Shown here piece after piece: positions 62,960 through 64,000 of a stretch of DNA of 64,000 nucleotides (position 1 is its first letter; each line of letters begins with the position of its first letter). A program made the position numbers and the translations under genes. Location: the NCBI RefSeq assembly GCF_001942495.1, contig NZ_MKZS01000001.1, positions 3,756,158-3,820,157 on the forward strand, written 5' to 3'. The DNA is from Moorena bouillonii PNG. GTDB taxonomy: Bacteria; Cyanobacteriota; Cyanobacteriia; Cyanobacteriales; Coleofasciculaceae. The notes below the pieces were generated by a model. The model made no database searches. It was not told the origin of the DNA and saw only the letters and a program-made list of their open reading frames with translations.

Positions 62960-63033
62960 ATCGGGGGCAAAGGTAATTCTTTGAGGGGTCCGAATGGTAT
63001 TTCCACGGCCTATATCATTCTTGACCGCTTCGG

Positions 63034-64000
63034 CTATTCAAATTTGATCGCCTTAACCGGTGAAATCTTGGATATGGCATAAGAAGGGACCAGTAACATG
63101 AGAAGACAAAGCACCATTACCCCAAAATTGAGCAATAAAATATTTAAAAGAGAAATGTCGACGGGGATATAGGTGACATAATATTCCTCTGGGTTCGGAA
63201 ATTTTAAAAACTGAAATTGTTTTTGAATAAATATAAGGCCAAGGCCGATTAGATTTCCCCAAAACAAACCAAGACCTATCAGATAGGCCGCATTGATCAA
63301 GAATACTTTTCTTATAGTCCAATTCTGGGAACCCAGCGCCTTTAGGACCCCAATCATTTGGGTTCGCTCCAATATCAGTACCAAAAGGGCCGTTATCATA
63401 TTGATACCTCCCACAATAATCATTATGCCAATAATTAAAGTGGTATTAAAATCAAAAAGCTCCAACCACTCAAAAATCTTGAAATATTTACTCCCCAAGT
63501 TTTGGGTGTCCAGACTAGAGACCGTTTTTCCGTAAATCTCTGCCGTTTTTTGTTGAAGATCATTAAAATCTTTGAGAAATACTTCAAAATGACCTACTTG
63601 ATCAGATTGCCATTTGTTCATTCGTTGAATGTGTCGAATGTCAACAAGAATGTAACTCGCATCCAATTCCTCAAAACCACTTTCGTAAATTCCCGTTACT
63701 GTAAATCTTCTATTGTTCGGGGGCCTAGATAGGTCACCATCCTTTAGAAAAATCGACAAATAAGAATCCCCGACCTTTAGGTTCAACTTATTGGCCAGTG
63801 TTTGGGAAATCAAGGTCTCCTCGTTTAGTTCCCCTTTAAAATTCGGTAAGCTCCCATCAATTAAAAACTCCTCAAAACTGTTCCATTTAAAATCAGCGCC
63901 GACTCCTTTTGCCAAAATCCCTTCAAAGGTCTCGGCCGTTCTAATGATTCCCGCTTTAATGACTACAGCCTGCACGTGATCGACACCGGCTAAATCAGTA
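63034..64000 (-). CDS. FtsX-like ABC transporter permease (LolC/E type), N-terminus beyond the window
   Basis: The frame is open to the last base, reading TDLAGVDHVQAVVIKAG at the edge, so the true start lies outside. The visible part has a periplasmic MacB-type domain (FTVTGIYESGFEELDASYILVD) and three C-terminal helices with the FtsX signature (ITALLVLILERTQMIGVLKALGSQNWTIRKVF and ISKISPVKAIKFE end). Such permeases extract lipoproteins or other cargo from the inner membrane with an ATPase encoded elsewhere. The stop is at 63034. Confidence 0.85.
   Translation of the reverse strand, partial: TDLAGVDHVQAVVIKAGIIRTAETFEGILAKGVGADFKWNSFEEFLIDGSLPNFKGELNEETLISQTLANKLNLKVGDSYLSIFLKDGDLSRPPNNRRFTVTGIYESGFEELDASYILVDIRHIQRMNKWQSDQVGHFEVFLKDFNDLQQKTAEIYGKTVSSLDTQNLGSKYFKIFEWLELFDFNTTLIIGIMIIVGGINMITALLVLILERTQMIGVLKALGSQNWTIRKVFLINAAYLIGLGLFWGNLIGLGLIFIQKQFQFLKFPNPEEYYVTYIPVDISLLNILLLNFGVMVLCLLMLLVPSYAISKISPVKAIKFE

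Noticed and set aside
43103..64000. Reading the right-hand 21 kb as horizontally acquired by the cyanobacterium
   Set aside because: It contains flavobacterial housekeeping genes including ssrA, typA and kdsA and truncates a gene on each side with no mobility gene at the join, so an assembly chimera is simpler.

Overview
The window joins two unrelated kinds of DNA. Positions 1 to about 43,102 look like a filamentous, Moorena/Lyngbya-type cyanobacterium. They carry about two dozen copies of the HIP1 octamer GCGATCGC, long intergenic gaps filled with 7-bp tandem repeats, decayed genes, and cyanobacterial markers (nblR, the NdhI maturation factor CRR6, DUF2949, DUF6335, a Nat-type amino acid transporter, mreBCD). 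Positions from about 43,103 to the end look like a marine flavobacterium. They carry a SusC/TonB receptor, DeoR regulator, polyphosphate glucokinase, typA, kdsA, a GH2 glycosidase, tmRNA with a GESNYALAA tag, LytS/LytTR regulators and an FtsX-type permease, with compact spacing and no HIP1 site seen. The change falls inside two genes at one point, so the most economical reading is an assembly chimera of a cyanobacterium and an associated flavobacterium.

Cyanobacterial part, left to right: a PIN-like (DUF5615) remnant; a membrane protein of unknown role; a 1,929-residue alpha-2-macroglobulin lipoprotein without the thioester; an IscB nuclease with a candidate omega RNA; a small secreted protein; DUF6335; an Uma2 remnant; an HTH-like/pentapeptide-repeat protein split by one stop codon; NblR; a DUF192 lipoprotein; DUF2949; endonuclease V; IspD; a GT9 glycosyltransferase; CRR6; a candidate structured RNA; SSB; mreB, mreC and mreD with a MITE between the last two; an HAD phosphatase; a Ser/Thr kinase with WD40 repeats; RibD; a Nat/Aap-type amino acid ABC transporter; an EF-hand 5'-nucleotidase followed by a decayed nucleoside hydrolase and an insertion sequence; the NAD(P)H-hydrate repair enzyme Nnr; a SPOR-like protein; and a truncated sugar-binding lipoprotein.

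Flavobacterial part: the truncated SusC receptor is divergent from a DeoR regulator with repeated operator-like words between them. Then come ppgK and a DoxX-like protein, typA, kdsA convergent with a DUF1801 gene, a membrane-anchored GH2 enzyme, a lysine/alanine dehydrogenase-type enzyme, ssrA, DUF2188, an exonuclease/GIY-YIG fusion, two LytS-type kinases with one LytTR regulator, two overlapping very small membrane proteins, an aldose epimerase, a cysteine-synthase-type enzyme and a partial permease. The sugar-related genes (SusC, DeoR, glucokinase, GH2, epimerase) fit a heterotroph living on cyanobacterial polysaccharide, but that link is inference.

No clearly new multi-gene system was found. 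The most unusual features are the chimeric junction, heptamer repeats that supply the stop codons of several genes, the IscB locus with its candidate guide RNA, and the single-codon split of the HTH-like/pentapeptide gene.
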